Assembly: GCF_000333035.1 (NCBI RefSeq) | Contig: NZ_BANU01000001.1 | Coordinates: 1 to 64,000, forward strand | Direction of reading: 5' to 3' | DNA: 64,000 nt | DNA from: Gordonia sihwensis NBRC 108236 | Lineage (GTDB): Bacteria; Actinomycetota; Actinomycetes; Mycobacteriales; Mycobacteriaceae | In this document: positions 33,632 to 43,654 of the stretch, piece after piece | Position numbering within the stretch: position 1 is the stretch's first letter | Layout: every line of letters begins with the position of its first letter | Notes under the pieces: model-generated | Database searches by the model: none | What the model was told of the DNA's origin: nothing | The model's input: only the letters and a program-made list of their open reading frames with translations | Position numbers and translations under genes: made by a program

Positions 33632-33643
33632 GTATTTGCGCAC

Positions 33644-35260
33644 ATGGGATCCGAAATGACTGCGGCCGACGCGCTGCGCAACCCCGTCCACCTCGGCGAC
33701 CTGATGGTCGCGGCCCTGCGCCGTCACCGGGACAAGCCGGTTCTGAAGCTCGGCGACGCCGAACTCACCGGCGGTGAGATGGCCGACCAGATCAGTCGCT
33801 ACATCCAGGCCTTCGAGGCGGCCGGTGCAGGCACGGGAACAGCCGTCGGGCTGCTCGCACTGAACCGCCCCGAGGTGCTGTTCGTGATCGGAGCGGGCCA
33901 GACGCAGGGCTGGCGCCGAACGGCGCTGCACCCGCTCGGGTCGCTCGACGATCACGCCTACGTCCTCGCGGACGCGGGCGTGTCGACGCTGGTCATCGAT
34001 CCGAATCCGATGTTCGTCGAGCGAGCGGTGGAACTGGTGAAGCGGGTCGACGGGCTCACCCGGGTCCTCACCCTCGGCCCGGTGCCCGCTGAGCTCACCG
34101 ACATCGGCGTGGACATCGTCGCCGCCGCTCAGGAGTACCCCGTCCGAGAGTTGACCGCCGCGGTGCTCGACCCCGACCACGTCGTCTCGATCACCTACAC
34201 CGGCGGCACCACCGGAAAGCCCAAGGGCGTCATCGGGACCGCCCGCGCGATGTCGACGATGACGCAGATCCAGCTGGCCGAGTGGGAATGGCCCGAGCGG
34301 CCGAAGTTCCTGATGTGCACTCCGCTCTCGCATGCGGGCGCGGCCTTCTTCGTGCCCACCCTCATCAAGGGCGGCACGATGCTGGTCCTGAGCAAGTTCG
34401 ATCCGGCGCTGGTCCTCGAGACCATCGAGCGGGAGCGGATCACCGCCACCATGCTCGTGCCGTCGATGCTGTACGCCCTGATGGACCACCCGGACTCCCG
34501 CACCCGCGATCTCTCGTCCCTTGAAACCGTCTATTACGGCGCGTCGCCGATGAATCCGGTCCGGCTGGCGGAGGCGATCGAGCGGTTCGGGCCGATCTTC
34601 GCGCAGTACTACGGCCAGTCCGAGGCGCCGATGGTCATCAGCTACCTGCGCAAAGACGAACACGACAAGGCCCGCCTAGGCAGTTGCGGACGCCCGTCGG
34701 CGTTCCTGCGCACCGCCCTGCTCGATTCGGAGGGCAACCGCGTGGCGCGGGGTGAGCCGGGTGAGATCTGCGTGTCCGGTCCGCTGCTGGCCGGCGGTTA
34801 TCTCGGGCTGCCCGAGCAGACCGCCGAGACCTTCGTCGACGGCTGGCTGCACACCGGCGACGTCGCCCGCGAGGACGAGGACGGCTTCTGGTTCATCGTC
34901 GACCGCACCAAGGACATGATCGTCTCCGGCGGATTCAACGTGTTCCCCCGCGAGGTGGAGGACGTGGTCGCCGAGCATCCCGCGGTCGCACAGGTCGGGG
35001 TGATCGGCGTGCCGGATGAGAAATGGGGAGAGGCGGTGACCGCGGTGGTGGTCCTGCGCCCCGACGCCGATGCCGGGGACGCGGCGCAGACGCAGATCGC
35101 CGCGGACATCCAGGCCGCGGTCAAGGAACGCAAGGGTGCGGTGCAGGCGCCCAAACAGGTCGTGTTCGCCGAATCGCTGCCGTTGACGGCGCTCGGCAAG
35201 CCGGACAAGAAGGCCCTGCGCGCGCAGTTCTGGGAGGGTGCCGGCCGCGCCGTCGGATAG
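33644..35260 (+). CDS. acyl-CoA ligase of the KstR regulon (FadD8-like)
   Basis: AMP-forming acyl-CoA synthetase of 538 residues. The P-loop is [14 protein letters not shown] (about residues 185-198), then YYGASPMNP and YGQSEAP, GWLHTGDVAREDEDGFWFIVDRTKD, and the catalytic Lys in LPLTALGKPDKKALR. It adenylates a carboxylic acid and loads it on CoA. The perfect KstR box directly before the start ties it to sterol catabolism, but the substrate is open. It is most like the FadD8 branch as I recall; it is not FadD3, FadD17 or FadD19. ATG 33656 is a second possible start. Confidence 0.88.
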   Translation: MGSEMTAADALRNPVHLGDLMVAALRRHRDKPVLKLGDAELTGGEMADQISRYIQAFEAAGAGTGTAVGLLALNRPEVLFVIGAGQTQGWRRTALHPLGSLDDHAYVLADAGVSTLVIDPNPMFVERAVELVKRVDGLTRVLTLGPVPAELTDIGVDIVAAAQEYPVRELTAAVLDPDHVVSITYTGGTTGKPKGVIGTARAMSTMTQIQLAEWEWPERPKFLMCTPLSHAGAAFFVPTLIKGGTMLVLSKFDPALVLETIERERITATMLVPSMLYALMDHPDSRTRDLSSLETVYYGASPMNPVRLAEAIERFGPIFAQYYGQSEAPMVISYLRKDEHDKARLGSCGRPSAFLRTALLDSEGNRVARGEPGEICVSGPLLAGGYLGLPEQTAETFVDGWLHTGDVAREDEDGFWFIVDRTKDMIVSGGFNVFPREVEDVVAEHPAVAQVGVIGVPDEKWGEAVTAVVVLRPDADAGDAAQTQIAADIQAAVKERKGAVQAPKQVVFAESLPLTALGKPDKKALRAQFWEGAGRAVG

Positions 35261-35382
35261 TTCGGCGGGAGAGGAGCCGGACGAGTGTGCAGGAATCGTG
35301 ACAGTTCCGGCGTCGCAGGCCGGGAGACGATGAGCCCGAACCGGCCTCGCCTCTCGGGGCCACCGACAGCGAAAGTCCTGAC

Positions 35383-36507
35383 ATGGCTATTCTCCCGAAC
35401 GGTGTCCGCGTCCGGCTGACGGCTCTTCTCACCGGCCTCGTCCTGCTGACCGCCGGGGTGCCGGGCACGGCACACGCCGGCACCCCGCATCCGCGCTTCC
35501 TGCTGACCGCGGGTACCGCGTCCCAGGGGATCAGCGTCCTGCGCGTCCACGACGACGGTGCGCTCACCCCGGTCCCGGGCAGTCCCTTCGCCACCGGTCT
35601 CGGGGTGCTGTCGCTCGTGGTGAGTCCGGATGGAGAGAAGGTCTACGTTCCGCACGCACTCGACGGCGGAGTCAGCGGTTACCGGATCTCCGCCAGCGGC
35701 CGGCTCACTCCGATCCCCGGTGCCGATGTGAAGGTGGGCGGCGCGCCGACGGCCGCCCGGCTCACGCCCGACGGCAAGTATCTGTACGTGGTTCTCGGCG
35801 GCGTCCCCGGCCGGGTGACGTCGTATCGCGTCACCGGCAGCGGCGCGCTGATCGCGACGGGGAAGCCGACCGCGCCGGTCGACGGGTTCAGCATGGTCGG
35901 TATGGGCGGCATCGACCCGAGCGGCACCCGGATGCGCGTGGTCAGCTACATCGGCAACACGATGACGAATTACGCCCTCGGCCCGGGCGGCGGCATCCGC
36001 CGTCTCGGTGTGACGCGGGTGGGTCTCGGGCCGGTGGCGCCCGGTTACTCGCCCGACGGGCGGTTCCTGTACGTCAGCGACGAGTTCTCCTTGGGACTGT
36101 CGGGATTCCGCATCGGCGACGACGGCTCCGTGACACCGACCCCGGGGTCTCCGTACCCCACCGGAGGCGTCCCGCACGGCATCGTCATGACGCCGGACGG
36201 CAAGCGCCTGTACGTCCCGAACGCAGTCGGCACATCGATCGCCGCATACAACGCCCACGCCGACGGGCGGCTGACGCCGATCGCGGGCTCGCCCTACCCG
36301 GGGCCGGCCGGAACCCTCCCCGGGCAGGTGCTCCTGCACCCGAACGGGCGCTACCTGTACGACATCGACGTGCTGACCGCACGGCTGACCTCGAGGGTGA
36401 CCACCTATCGGATCGGGGCCGACGGGTCGCTCTCCCGGACGTCCCGACCGGAGGTGGACACCGGCGTGGTCATGTCCGACGGCCCGATCGCCGCGATGAC
36501 GCCGTGA
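35383..36507 (+). CDS. secreted beta-propeller (lactonase/YncE-like) protein
   Basis: A 374-residue exported protein with a signal peptide cleaved near AHA-GTP (residues 30-34). The mature part has repeated blades with the motif SPDGxxxYVxxxxxGxVSxYxI (for example VSPDGEKVYV, LTPDGKYLYV, YSPDGRFLYV, MTPDGKRLYV, LHPNGRYLYD), typical of the 7-bladed Lactonase/Pgl family. It may hydrolyse a lactone or simply bind ligand. It has no recognised steroid function although it lies inside the locus, and it is convergent with ddn by 4 bp. Confidence 0.82.
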   Translation: MAILPNGVRVRLTALLTGLVLLTAGVPGTAHAGTPHPRFLLTAGTASQGISVLRVHDDGALTPVPGSPFATGLGVLSLVVSPDGEKVYVPHALDGGVSGYRISASGRLTPIPGADVKVGGAPTAARLTPDGKYLYVVLGGVPGRVTSYRVTGSGALIATGKPTAPVDGFSMVGMGGIDPSGTRMRVVSYIGNTMTNYALGPGGGIRRLGVTRVGLGPVAPGYSPDGRFLYVSDEFSLGLSGFRIGDDGSVTPTPGSPYPTGGVPHGIVMTPDGKRLYVPNAVGTSIAAYNAHADGRLTPIAGSPYPGPAGTLPGQVLLHPNGRYLYDIDVLTARLTSRVTTYRIGADGSLSRTSRPEVDTGVVMSDGPIAAMTP

Positions 36508-36511
36508 GCGA

Positions 36512-36991
36512 TCACACCGGTTCGCAGATCACGACCGGGATCTCGCGGTCGGTCCACGCGGCGTACGTGTCGAAGTCCGCGTACATCTCGACTAGCCGCG
36601 GCCAGAGTTCGGCGCGTTCGGCGTGGCCCGCGATTCGCGCCAGATAGTTGCGCTCTTCCCGGCCGATCTGGATCCGGACGTTCGGCTCATCGCGCACGTT
36701 GTAGTACCAGGCCGGATTGTTCGGCAGTCCGCCCTGCGAGGCGACGAGCACGATCGACTCGCCGTCGCGCAGGAACAGGAGCGGAACGGTGCGCTCCTGT
36801 CCCGACTTGCGCCCCGTCGTGGTGAGCAGGCAGACGGGTGTGGGGCGGCGCAGCGCGGCACCGACTCGCCAGGTCCCGCCCAGCCGTCCGCGCGTGAGCC
36901 GGTACAGCCGGGTGTTGAGCCGTGAACCGATCCTGATGATCCGCGCGACCACCGGCGAATCGAGTTGGGCCGGTCGGGAGCTCGCCTCCAA
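36512..36991 (-). CDS. ddn: F420-dependent nitroreductase-family protein (Ddn-like)
   Basis: A 159-residue split-barrel protein from TTG 36991 (two bases from the fadA5 stop). [18 protein letters not shown] and [28 protein letters not shown] are hallmarks of the Ddn/FDOR-A group that uses coenzyme F420. Rv3547 (ddn) is next to fadA5 (Rv3546) in M. tuberculosis, the same order as here. The native role is proposed to be quinone reduction. Confidence 0.9.
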   Translation of the reverse strand: MEASSRPAQLDSPVVARIIRIGSRLNTRLYRLTRGRLGGTWRVGAALRRPTPVCLLTTTGRKSGQERTVPLLFLRDGESIVLVASQGGLPNNPAWYYNVRDEPNVRIQIGREERNYLARIAGHAERAELWPRLVEMYADFDTYAAWTDREIPVVICEPV

Positions 36992-36992
36992 A

Positions 36993-38216
<1,224 letters not shown>

Positions 38217-38250
38217 CTATCCAGTGTGGCAGAGTGTGAGTTACGCAAAT

Positions 38251-38264
38251 TGTAACGGGTTCTC
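38251..38264. promoter_or_regulatory. second KstR-like site, cyp125 side
   Basis: TGTAACGGGTTCTC fits TnnAACnnGTTnnA apart from the last base, 48 bp before the cyp125 start. It is weaker than the neighbouring box because the outer arms are not symmetric. Confidence 0.6.
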
Positions 38265-38311
38265 GTTCCGATCGAGACCGGAGAACATGGCCAGAGAATT
38301 GAGGTGATGAC

Positions 38312-39583
38312 GTGACTCAGGCGCAGAGCGTTGAAGCGTCCGGCACGTGTCCGTTCATGCATCAGGAGGGGTGGGATTTCACGAACCCGGACCTCCTGGT
38401 CGAGGGTATTCCCGTCAAGGAGTTCGCCGAGCTCCGCAAGACCGCGCCGGTGTGGTGGAACGCTCAGCTGCCCGGCAAGGGCGGCGGCTTCCATGACGGC
38501 GGCTACTGGGCCGTCACCAAGCACGAGCACATCCGTGAGATCTCGAAGAACGCCGACGACTGGTCGGCGAACGAGAACGGCGTGATCATCCGCTTCGAGG
38601 ACGACATGGACCCGGAGCAGCTCGAGGTCACGAAGACCCTGCTGATCAACCACGATCCGCCCGAGCACACGCGCCTGCGCAAGGTGGTCTCCCGTGCGTT
38701 CACGCCGAAGGCGGTCCACGCGCTGGAGGAGAAGCTCGACGCCGCCGCGCGAGAGATCGTTCAGAAGGCCGCGGACGAGGGTAAGGGCGACTTCGTCCAC
38801 CAGGTCGCCGTCGACCTGCCGCTGCTGGCGATCGCCGATCTGCTCGGCGTGCCCGAAGTGGACCGGATGAAGCTCTTCGACTGGTCGAACTCGATGATGA
38901 ACGCCGATGACCCGGAGTTCACCACGGACCCGCTCACCGCGAACATGGAGATCCTCGGCTACGGCTACAACATGGCCGAGGAGCGCAAGAAGTGCCCGGC
39001 CGACGACATCGTCACGCAGCTGATCGAGGCCGATATCGACGGTCACGGTCTCACCGAGGCGGAGTTCGGCTTCTTCTTCATCCTGCTGACGGTCGCGGGC
39101 AACGAGACCACCCGCAACGCCATCACGCACGGTATGAACGCCTTCCTGGACAACCCGGATCAGTGGGAGCTGTTCAAGAAGGAGCGTCCGGCCACGGCGG
39201 TGGACGAGATCGTCCGGTGGGCGACTCCGGTCAACGTCTTCCAGCGCACGGCCAAGCACGACACCCAGGTCGGCGGCGTCGACATCAAGGCCGGTCAGCG
39301 CGTGGGCATGTTCTACGGTTCGGCGAACTACGACGAGGACGTCTTCGAGGATCCGTTCACGTTCAACATCCTGCGCGATCCGAACCCGCACGTCGGCTTC
39401 GGCGGCAACGGCACGCACTTCTGCATCGGCGCCAACCTGGCTCGCATGGAGATCAACCTGATGTTCAACGCGCTCGCCGACCTGGTGCCCGACATCACCA
39501 AGCTCGAGCAGCCGCGCCGGCTGCGTCACGGCTGGATCAACGGCATCAAGGAACTGCAGGTCGATTATGGGACGAAGTCTTGA
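38312..39583 (+). CDS. cyp125: steroid C26/C27 monooxygenase, cytochrome P450
   Basis: P450 of 423 residues from GTG 38312 (GAGGTGATGAC just upstream). It oxidises the terminal carbon of the cholesterol side chain to the acid. The haem ligand is Cys371 in FGGNGTHFCIGANLAR, the I-helix oxygen groove is TVAGNETTRN, and the K-helix ExxR is in VDEIVRWATP. ECP-type N-terminal pattern and length fit CYP125. The next gene starts at a TTG overlapping its stop (TTGA). Confidence 0.96.
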   Translation: MTQAQSVEASGTCPFMHQEGWDFTNPDLLVEGIPVKEFAELRKTAPVWWNAQLPGKGGGFHDGGYWAVTKHEHIREISKNADDWSANENGVIIRFEDDMDPEQLEVTKTLLINHDPPEHTRLRKVVSRAFTPKAVHALEEKLDAAAREIVQKAADEGKGDFVHQVAVDLPLLAIADLLGVPEVDRMKLFDWSNSMMNADDPEFTTDPLTANMEILGYGYNMAEERKKCPADDIVTQLIEADIDGHGLTEAEFGFFFILLTVAGNETTRNAITHGMNAFLDNPDQWELFKKERPATAVDEIVRWATPVNVFQRTAKHDTQVGGVDIKAGQRVGMFYGSANYDEDVFEDPFTFNILRDPNPHVGFGGNGTHFCIGANLARMEINLMFNALADLVPDITKLEQPRRLRHGWINGIKELQVDYGTKS

Positions 39584-40029
39584 CCGACACCCAGAACTCT
39601 CCCGCGTATCTGAACATCGACCGCGCGAACCATCCGGCGGTACTCGCCGGGCGGCGCTCGCGGGAGGCCGTCGAAGCTCGTGACAAGGCGGCATGGCTGG
39701 CGAACTTCGCCGCGAACGGATCCGTCGAGGATCCGGTCGGCCCGTCGATGTTCGACGAGGAAGGGCGGGGTCATCGTGGCGCCGACGGGCTGTCGGCGTT
39801 CTGGGACAAGGCGATCGCACCGACCGAGAGCATCGACTTCCAGTTCGAGAAGGAGATCATCTGTGGTCGCGAGGTGGCCTACATCGGCACCATCGTCACC
39901 CGGATCGGCGGCCACATCTCCGAGGCCGAAGGCGTGTTCACTTACAAGGCGGACGAGAACGGAGACCTGGAGGCGCTCCGCGCGTTCTGGGAGGTCGAAG
40001 CGACGATGAAGTCGTTCCGGCCCCAGTAG
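39580..40029 (+). CDS. SnoaL/ketosteroid-isomerase-like protein coupled to cyp125
   Basis: A 149-residue NTF2-fold protein starting at TTG 39580, which shares bases with the cyp125 TGA. The segment GSVEDPVGPS matches the region around the general-base Asp of bacterial 3-oxo-delta5-steroid isomerase (VEDPVGS). The second isomerase Asp (IDHFRF) appears to be replaced (AEGVFTY), and the active-site Tyr is not obvious. A steroid-handling role is likely from context and coupling. It may be an isomerase variant, a hydratase or a binding protein. A strong terminator follows. Confidence 0.75.
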   Translation: MTDTQNSPAYLNIDRANHPAVLAGRRSREAVEARDKAAWLANFAANGSVEDPVGPSMFDEEGRGHRGADGLSAFWDKAIAPTESIDFQFEKEIICGREVAYIGTIVTRIGGHISEAEGVFTYKADENGDLEALRAFWEVEATMKSFRPQ

Positions 40030-40051
40030 GTCTGCGGATGCAGTAACGGGC

Positions 40052-40092
40052 GAAGAAGTCCCGGCGACCGAGATGGTCGCCGGGACTTCTTC
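40052..40092 (+). terminator. terminator of cyp125 operon
   Basis: GAAGAAGTCCCGGCGACC and GGTCGCCGGGACTTCTTC form a perfect 18-pair stem around GAGAT, 22 bp after the stop, with TTCTTC at the 3' side. Confidence 0.9.
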
Positions 40093-40133
40093 ATGTCGAG
40101 CCTCGCGGCTGCGCCCGACGGACCCGCGTTCGC

Positions 40134-40480
40134 CTCGATGCGCTCCGTCGCTTCGCTCCTGCGCTTACTCGACTGGCCCTGAGCGGTGCCCCAGGGCAGT
40201 CGAGTAGGACGAGGCGCTAGCCGAGGCCGTATCGAGGCTGACGCCCGTCTCGATGCGCTCCGTCGCTCCGCTCCTGCGCTTACTCGACTGCCCTGGCGGA
40301 ACGGCCCGCTTACTCGGCTGGCTTGACGGAACGGTCCGCTTACTCGGCTGGCTTGACGGAACGGCCCGCTTACTCGACTGCCCCGGCGGAACGGCCCGCT
40401 TGCTCGACGACCCTGAGCGGGTGCCCCAGGGCAGCCGAGTAGGACGAGGCGCTAGCCGAGGACGTATCGAGGCCGCCTCG
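40134..40480. repeat. palindromic intergenic repeat pair with 30-bp tandem array
   Basis: Two related elements each begin near CTCGATGCGCTCCGTCGC (about 40134 and 40252) and end near CGTATCGAG (about 40239 and 40472), with inner arms ACTCGACTGnCCCTG and CAGGGCAGYCGAGT, so each can fold into a long hairpin. Inside the second, a 30-bp unit starting CTTACTCGnCTGnC is repeated at 40279, 40309, 40339 and 40369, with a partial fifth at 40399. The region has no gene and fills most of the 460-bp gap before the DoxX gene. No unique spacers are present. Confidence 0.85.
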
Positions 40481-40489
40481 CTGCTGGAA

Positions 40490-40954
40490 TCAACGGCCGT
40501 TCAGCTGTCGGCGCCGACCTTCCCCGGGAGCCTTGTCCGCGGAGACCGCCTTGAGGAGGTGGGTGTCGACGGCCAGCACTCCCTGCTTGGCGAAACCGAC
40601 GGCCAGCAGGCCGGCGATCAGGCCCAGGACCAGTTCGTAACCGCCGTCCGAGGCCCAGAAGCCCGCGTCGATGTGGGCGATGAAGATCGCGCCGATCATG
40701 TCGACGATCAGGATCACCGACACCACCGGAACCGCGAGGCCCACGATCAGCAGGCCGCCTCCGATCAATTCGGCCAGCGCGGCGAGCCAGGCGCTCACAC
40801 CGGGGACCGGCGCGCCCATCATCTCGAAGTTGGCCTTGACTCCGTCCATGCCGAACGTGAAGAACTTCTGCCAGCCGTGGGCGAAGAAGATGACGCCGAG
40901 GATGATCCGGGCGATGCTGACGGCCAGGCCCTGGCCCTGCTTGAAGTAGGTCAT
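40490..40954 (-). CDS. DoxX-family membrane protein
   Basis: A 154-residue, four-helix membrane protein. The DoxX motif ARIILGVIFFAHGWQKFFTFG is near the N-terminus, and ELIGGGLLIVGL follows. ATG 40954 is used. DoxX proteins have been linked to thiol or quinone redox defence in mycobacteria. The divergent HxlR-type regulator with an operator in the shared 116-bp gap probably controls it. Confidence 0.88.
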   Translation of the reverse strand: MTYFKQGQGLAVSIARIILGVIFFAHGWQKFFTFGMDGVKANFEMMGAPVPGVSAWLAALAELIGGGLLIVGLAVPVVSVILIVDMIGAIFIAHIDAGFWASDGGYELVLGLIAGLLAVGFAKQGVLAVDTHLLKAVSADKAPGEGRRRQLNGR

Positions 40955-41027
40955 GGTCGAGGTGACTCCTTGTGGGATCGTTCTGTTCTCGCCCACCGAG
41001 ATGTGTGGGGTCCCCGGAATTCGATCA

Positions 41028-41042
41028 CTTACTTTTCGTAAG
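41028..41042. promoter_or_regulatory. operator candidate between doxX and hxlR
   Basis: CTTAC-TTTTC-GTAAG is a perfect inverted repeat with five-base arms, in the TAC...GTA style bound by HxlR/YodB regulators. It ends 28 bp before the regulator start. Confidence 0.7.
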
Positions 41043-41070
41043 CGCAAAAGGTCAGAGCTAGTATCTAGGC

Positions 41071-41406
41071 ATGATCCCGTTCGACGTCTTCGCGAAGCAG
41101 TGCCCGTCCCGGGAGGTGTTCTCGCACGTCACCGGCCGCTGGGGAGCTCTCGTGCTGGGCAAGCTGAAGACCGTTCCGCAGCGTTTCTGTGAATTGCGTG
41201 AGCAGGTGGAGGGCATCAGCGACCGGATGCTGACGCAGACGTTGAAGACACTGACGAACGACGGCCTCGTCGTGCGGACGATGTCCGACGAGAGGCCGTC
41301 GCACCCGGAGTACTCGCTGACCGACTCCGGGGTGGAGGTGGCGCGCGCGGTGCGCGCCCTGGTGGAGGCTGTTCAGAACAACATGCCCGCGCAGGCGTAC
41401 GTCTGA
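41071..41406 (+). CDS. HxlR-family transcriptional regulator
   Basis: A 111-residue winged-helix regulator. CPSREVFSHVTGRWGALVL carries the N-terminal Cys conserved in thiol/quinone-sensing members (YodB, QorR). Recognition helix GISDRMLTQTLKTLTNDGLV and wing SHPEYSLTDSG follow. It is divergent from doxX and probably represses it until an electrophile or oxidant modifies the Cys. Confidence 0.9.
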   Translation: MIPFDVFAKQCPSREVFSHVTGRWGALVLGKLKTVPQRFCELREQVEGISDRMLTQTLKTLTNDGLVVRTMSDERPSHPEYSLTDSGVEVARAVRALVEAVQNNMPAQAYV

Positions 41407-41422
41407 CCCCCGCGCGGCGCGG

Positions 41423-42592
41423 CTAGGGCTTGTCCGCGCCGAGCAGCCACATCGAGAAGTACTGTGAGCCGCCGCCATAGGCGTGGCCGAAGGCCTTGCG
41501 GACATCGGGCACCTGGTGATCGCCGCCCTTGCCCATCACCTGGATCGCCGCCTCAGCGCACCGGATCATGCCCGAGGCGCCGATCGGGTTCGACGACAGC
41601 ACGCCGCCGGACGCGTTGACGGGGAGCTTCCCGCCGATCTCGGTCTCTCCCGCCTCGGTGAGCTTCCAGCCCTCGTACTCCGGCATGAAGCCGAGGTTCT
41701 CCAGCCACATCGGCTCGAACCAAGAGAAGGGCACGTAGATCTCGGCCGTGTCCACCTCTTCGAGCGGATTGGTGATCCCGGCGGCCTTCCACAATGCGGC
41801 CGAGGCGTCGCGTCCGGCCTGCGGGCTGACCACATTGCGGTGCGAGTACGAGAGCGGCTCGGTGCGCATGGCGGTCGCGTGCACCCACGCCACGGGGCGT
41901 CCTTCGGCGATCGCATCGTCCGCGGATCGCTCGTCGCCGAGCACCACCGCGCACGCTCCGTCGGACGACGGGCACGTCTCGTCGAAACGGATCGGATCCC
42001 ACAGCATCTGCGAGGCCATCACCTTCTCGACGGTGATATCGGGCTGGTGCAGATGCGCGAGCGGGTTCTTCGCGCCGTTGCGGCGGTCCTTGGCGGCGAC
42101 CATCGCGCCGATGTGCGCCGGCGCCTTCGAATTGTTGATGTAGGCGCGCACGTGCGGGGCGAAGAACCCGCCCGCACCGGCGCCGACCGGCATCGTGAAC
42201 GGCACCGGGATCGAGAGCGCCCACATGGCGTTCGACTCCGACTGCTTCTCCCAGGAGACGGCCAGCACGCGTCCGTGGACGCCGCTGCTGACCAGGGAGG
42301 AGCCCACGATCGCGGTGGACGCTCCCACCGAGCCCGCGGTGTGCACGCGGATCAGTCGTTTGCCGACCGCGCCGATGGCCTCGGCCATCGCCAGCTCCGG
42401 CATCATCGAGCCCTCGAAGAGATCGGGCGCCTTGCCGATCACGATGGCGTCGATGTCGTCGATCGAGACGTGGGCGTCGGCGAGTGCACGGTCGATCGCC
42501 TCGCGGACCATGCCCGCCATCGTCACGTCGGTGCGCTTGGCGACGTACTTGGTCTGGCCGGTTCCGAGGACGGCGACGCGATTGCGGCCCAT
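41423..42592 (-). CDS. ltp3: Ltp3, thiolase-like lipid-transfer protein
   Basis: SCP2-thiolase-family protein of 389 residues. ATG 42592 overlaps the ltp4 stop (ATGA). The usual nucleophilic Cys position reads HTAGSVGAS, without Cys, and the C-terminal part has NASGGVLSSNPIGASG and FGHAYGGGSQ. This resembles the aldolase-type Ltp proteins (Ltp2), which cleave beta-hydroxy-acyl-CoA by retro-aldol reaction instead of thiolysis. Order DUF35-ltp4-ltp3 equals Rv3521-Rv3523. Confidence 0.92.
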   Translation of the reverse strand: MGRNRVAVLGTGQTKYVAKRTDVTMAGMVREAIDRALADAHVSIDDIDAIVIGKAPDLFEGSMMPELAMAEAIGAVGKRLIRVHTAGSVGASTAIVGSSLVSSGVHGRVLAVSWEKQSESNAMWALSIPVPFTMPVGAGAGGFFAPHVRAYINNSKAPAHIGAMVAAKDRRNGAKNPLAHLHQPDITVEKVMASQMLWDPIRFDETCPSSDGACAVVLGDERSADDAIAEGRPVAWVHATAMRTEPLSYSHRNVVSPQAGRDASAALWKAAGITNPLEEVDTAEIYVPFSWFEPMWLENLGFMPEYEGWKLTEAGETEIGGKLPVNASGGVLSSNPIGASGMIRCAEAAIQVMGKGGDHQVPDVRKAFGHAYGGGSQYFSMWLLGADKP

Positions 42593-43635
42593 CAGTTCTC
42601 TCCTCCTGCGAGTGTGACGACCATGTTCTGCTGCAACAGCGGTCCGCTGGTCGCGTGAGCGACCGCGGTGCGCGCGTTGCCCGCGAGGATCTCGTGCGCG
42701 GCGTAGCCGATGCGCTGAAGACCCACGGAGAACAGGGCGTTTCCGGTCAGGGCGCCGCCCGACGGGTTGATTCTGGTGCGAGCGCCGAGCCCGAGTTCGC
42801 GCGCGACGATCAGTTCCTGATGCGTGTAGGCGGCGTGGATCTCGGCGACGTCCACATCGCGCGAGCGGTCGCCGAACGCGGTGTTCGCGGCGAGTTCGGT
42901 GGACGGCGACCGCGTCAGGTCGCGTGCACCGAAATTGGGTGTGTCGATGCGGTGATCCCAGCCGGTCACCCACGCCGGGTTCGCGACCAGCTCACGGGCG
43001 CGGGCCTCGGAGGCCAACACCACGGCGGCACCGGCGTCGGCGTACGGCGCGATGTCGTGAGCGCGGAGCGGATCGGCGACGTAGTCGGCGGCCAGCAGTT
43101 CCTCGACCGAGGCTCCGGTGGTGCGCGCGGCGACCGCCGCCATGTCGGCCTCGGTCCAGGCGCCTGAATCCAGGCCTGCGCGAGCCTGCAGGCCCGCGAG
43201 CGACCGGGCGTCCGGCCACAGCGGAGCCACCGTGTAGGGGTCTGTCTGCATCGCGAGCGTACGGTCGGAGTCGCCTGCCGAGGCCTTGCCGAATCCGTAG
43301 GCCAGTGCGACGTCGACCTCGCCGGTCGCGATCTTGACCCACGCCTCGTACAGAGCCCAGGCTCCGTCCATCTCGACGTGCGACTCGTTGATCGGCGGAA
43401 CGGCGCCGATGGCGTCGATCGCGGAGATGAAGGAGAACGCGCGGCCGGCCAGGTAGTCCGACGATCCACTGCACCAGAAGTCGATGTCGGTGCGGCTGAT
43501 GCCCAGATCGGCGTACAGCTTCTGGAAACAGGGGATCAGCATCTCGACGCCGTTGGTGGTGCCGGTCGATGCGGGGTCGTTGGTGCTGTGCGCGAATCCC
43601 ACGACTGCGATGCGCGGGAGTGTGCTGTTGCTCAT
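42592..43635 (-). CDS. ltp4: Ltp4, thiolase-like lipid-transfer protein
   Basis: A 347-residue SCP2-thiolase-family protein. The region that would carry the nucleophile reads SHVEMDGAWALYEA, again without Cys. The later part shows AEIHAAYTHQEL and RINPSGGALTGNALFS. It probably acts as an aldolase with Ltp3 and the tandem DUF35 protein in side-chain removal. Translation is coupled to ltp3. Confidence 0.92.
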   Translation of the reverse strand: MSNSTLPRIAVVGFAHSTNDPASTGTTNGVEMLIPCFQKLYADLGISRTDIDFWCSGSSDYLAGRAFSFISAIDAIGAVPPINESHVEMDGAWALYEAWVKIATGEVDVALAYGFGKASAGDSDRTLAMQTDPYTVAPLWPDARSLAGLQARAGLDSGAWTEADMAAVAARTTGASVEELLAADYVADPLRAHDIAPYADAGAAVVLASEARARELVANPAWVTGWDHRIDTPNFGARDLTRSPSTELAANTAFGDRSRDVDVAEIHAAYTHQELIVARELGLGARTRINPSGGALTGNALFSVGLQRIGYAAHEILAGNARTAVAHATSGPLLQQNMVVTLAGGEN

Positions 43636-43654
43636 GTGAATAGCTCCTTCCCGC

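Noticed and set aside
40279..40428. 30-bp regular repeats as a CRISPR array
   Set aside because: Units are contiguous and have no unique spacers or cas genes nearby; it is a tandem expansion.
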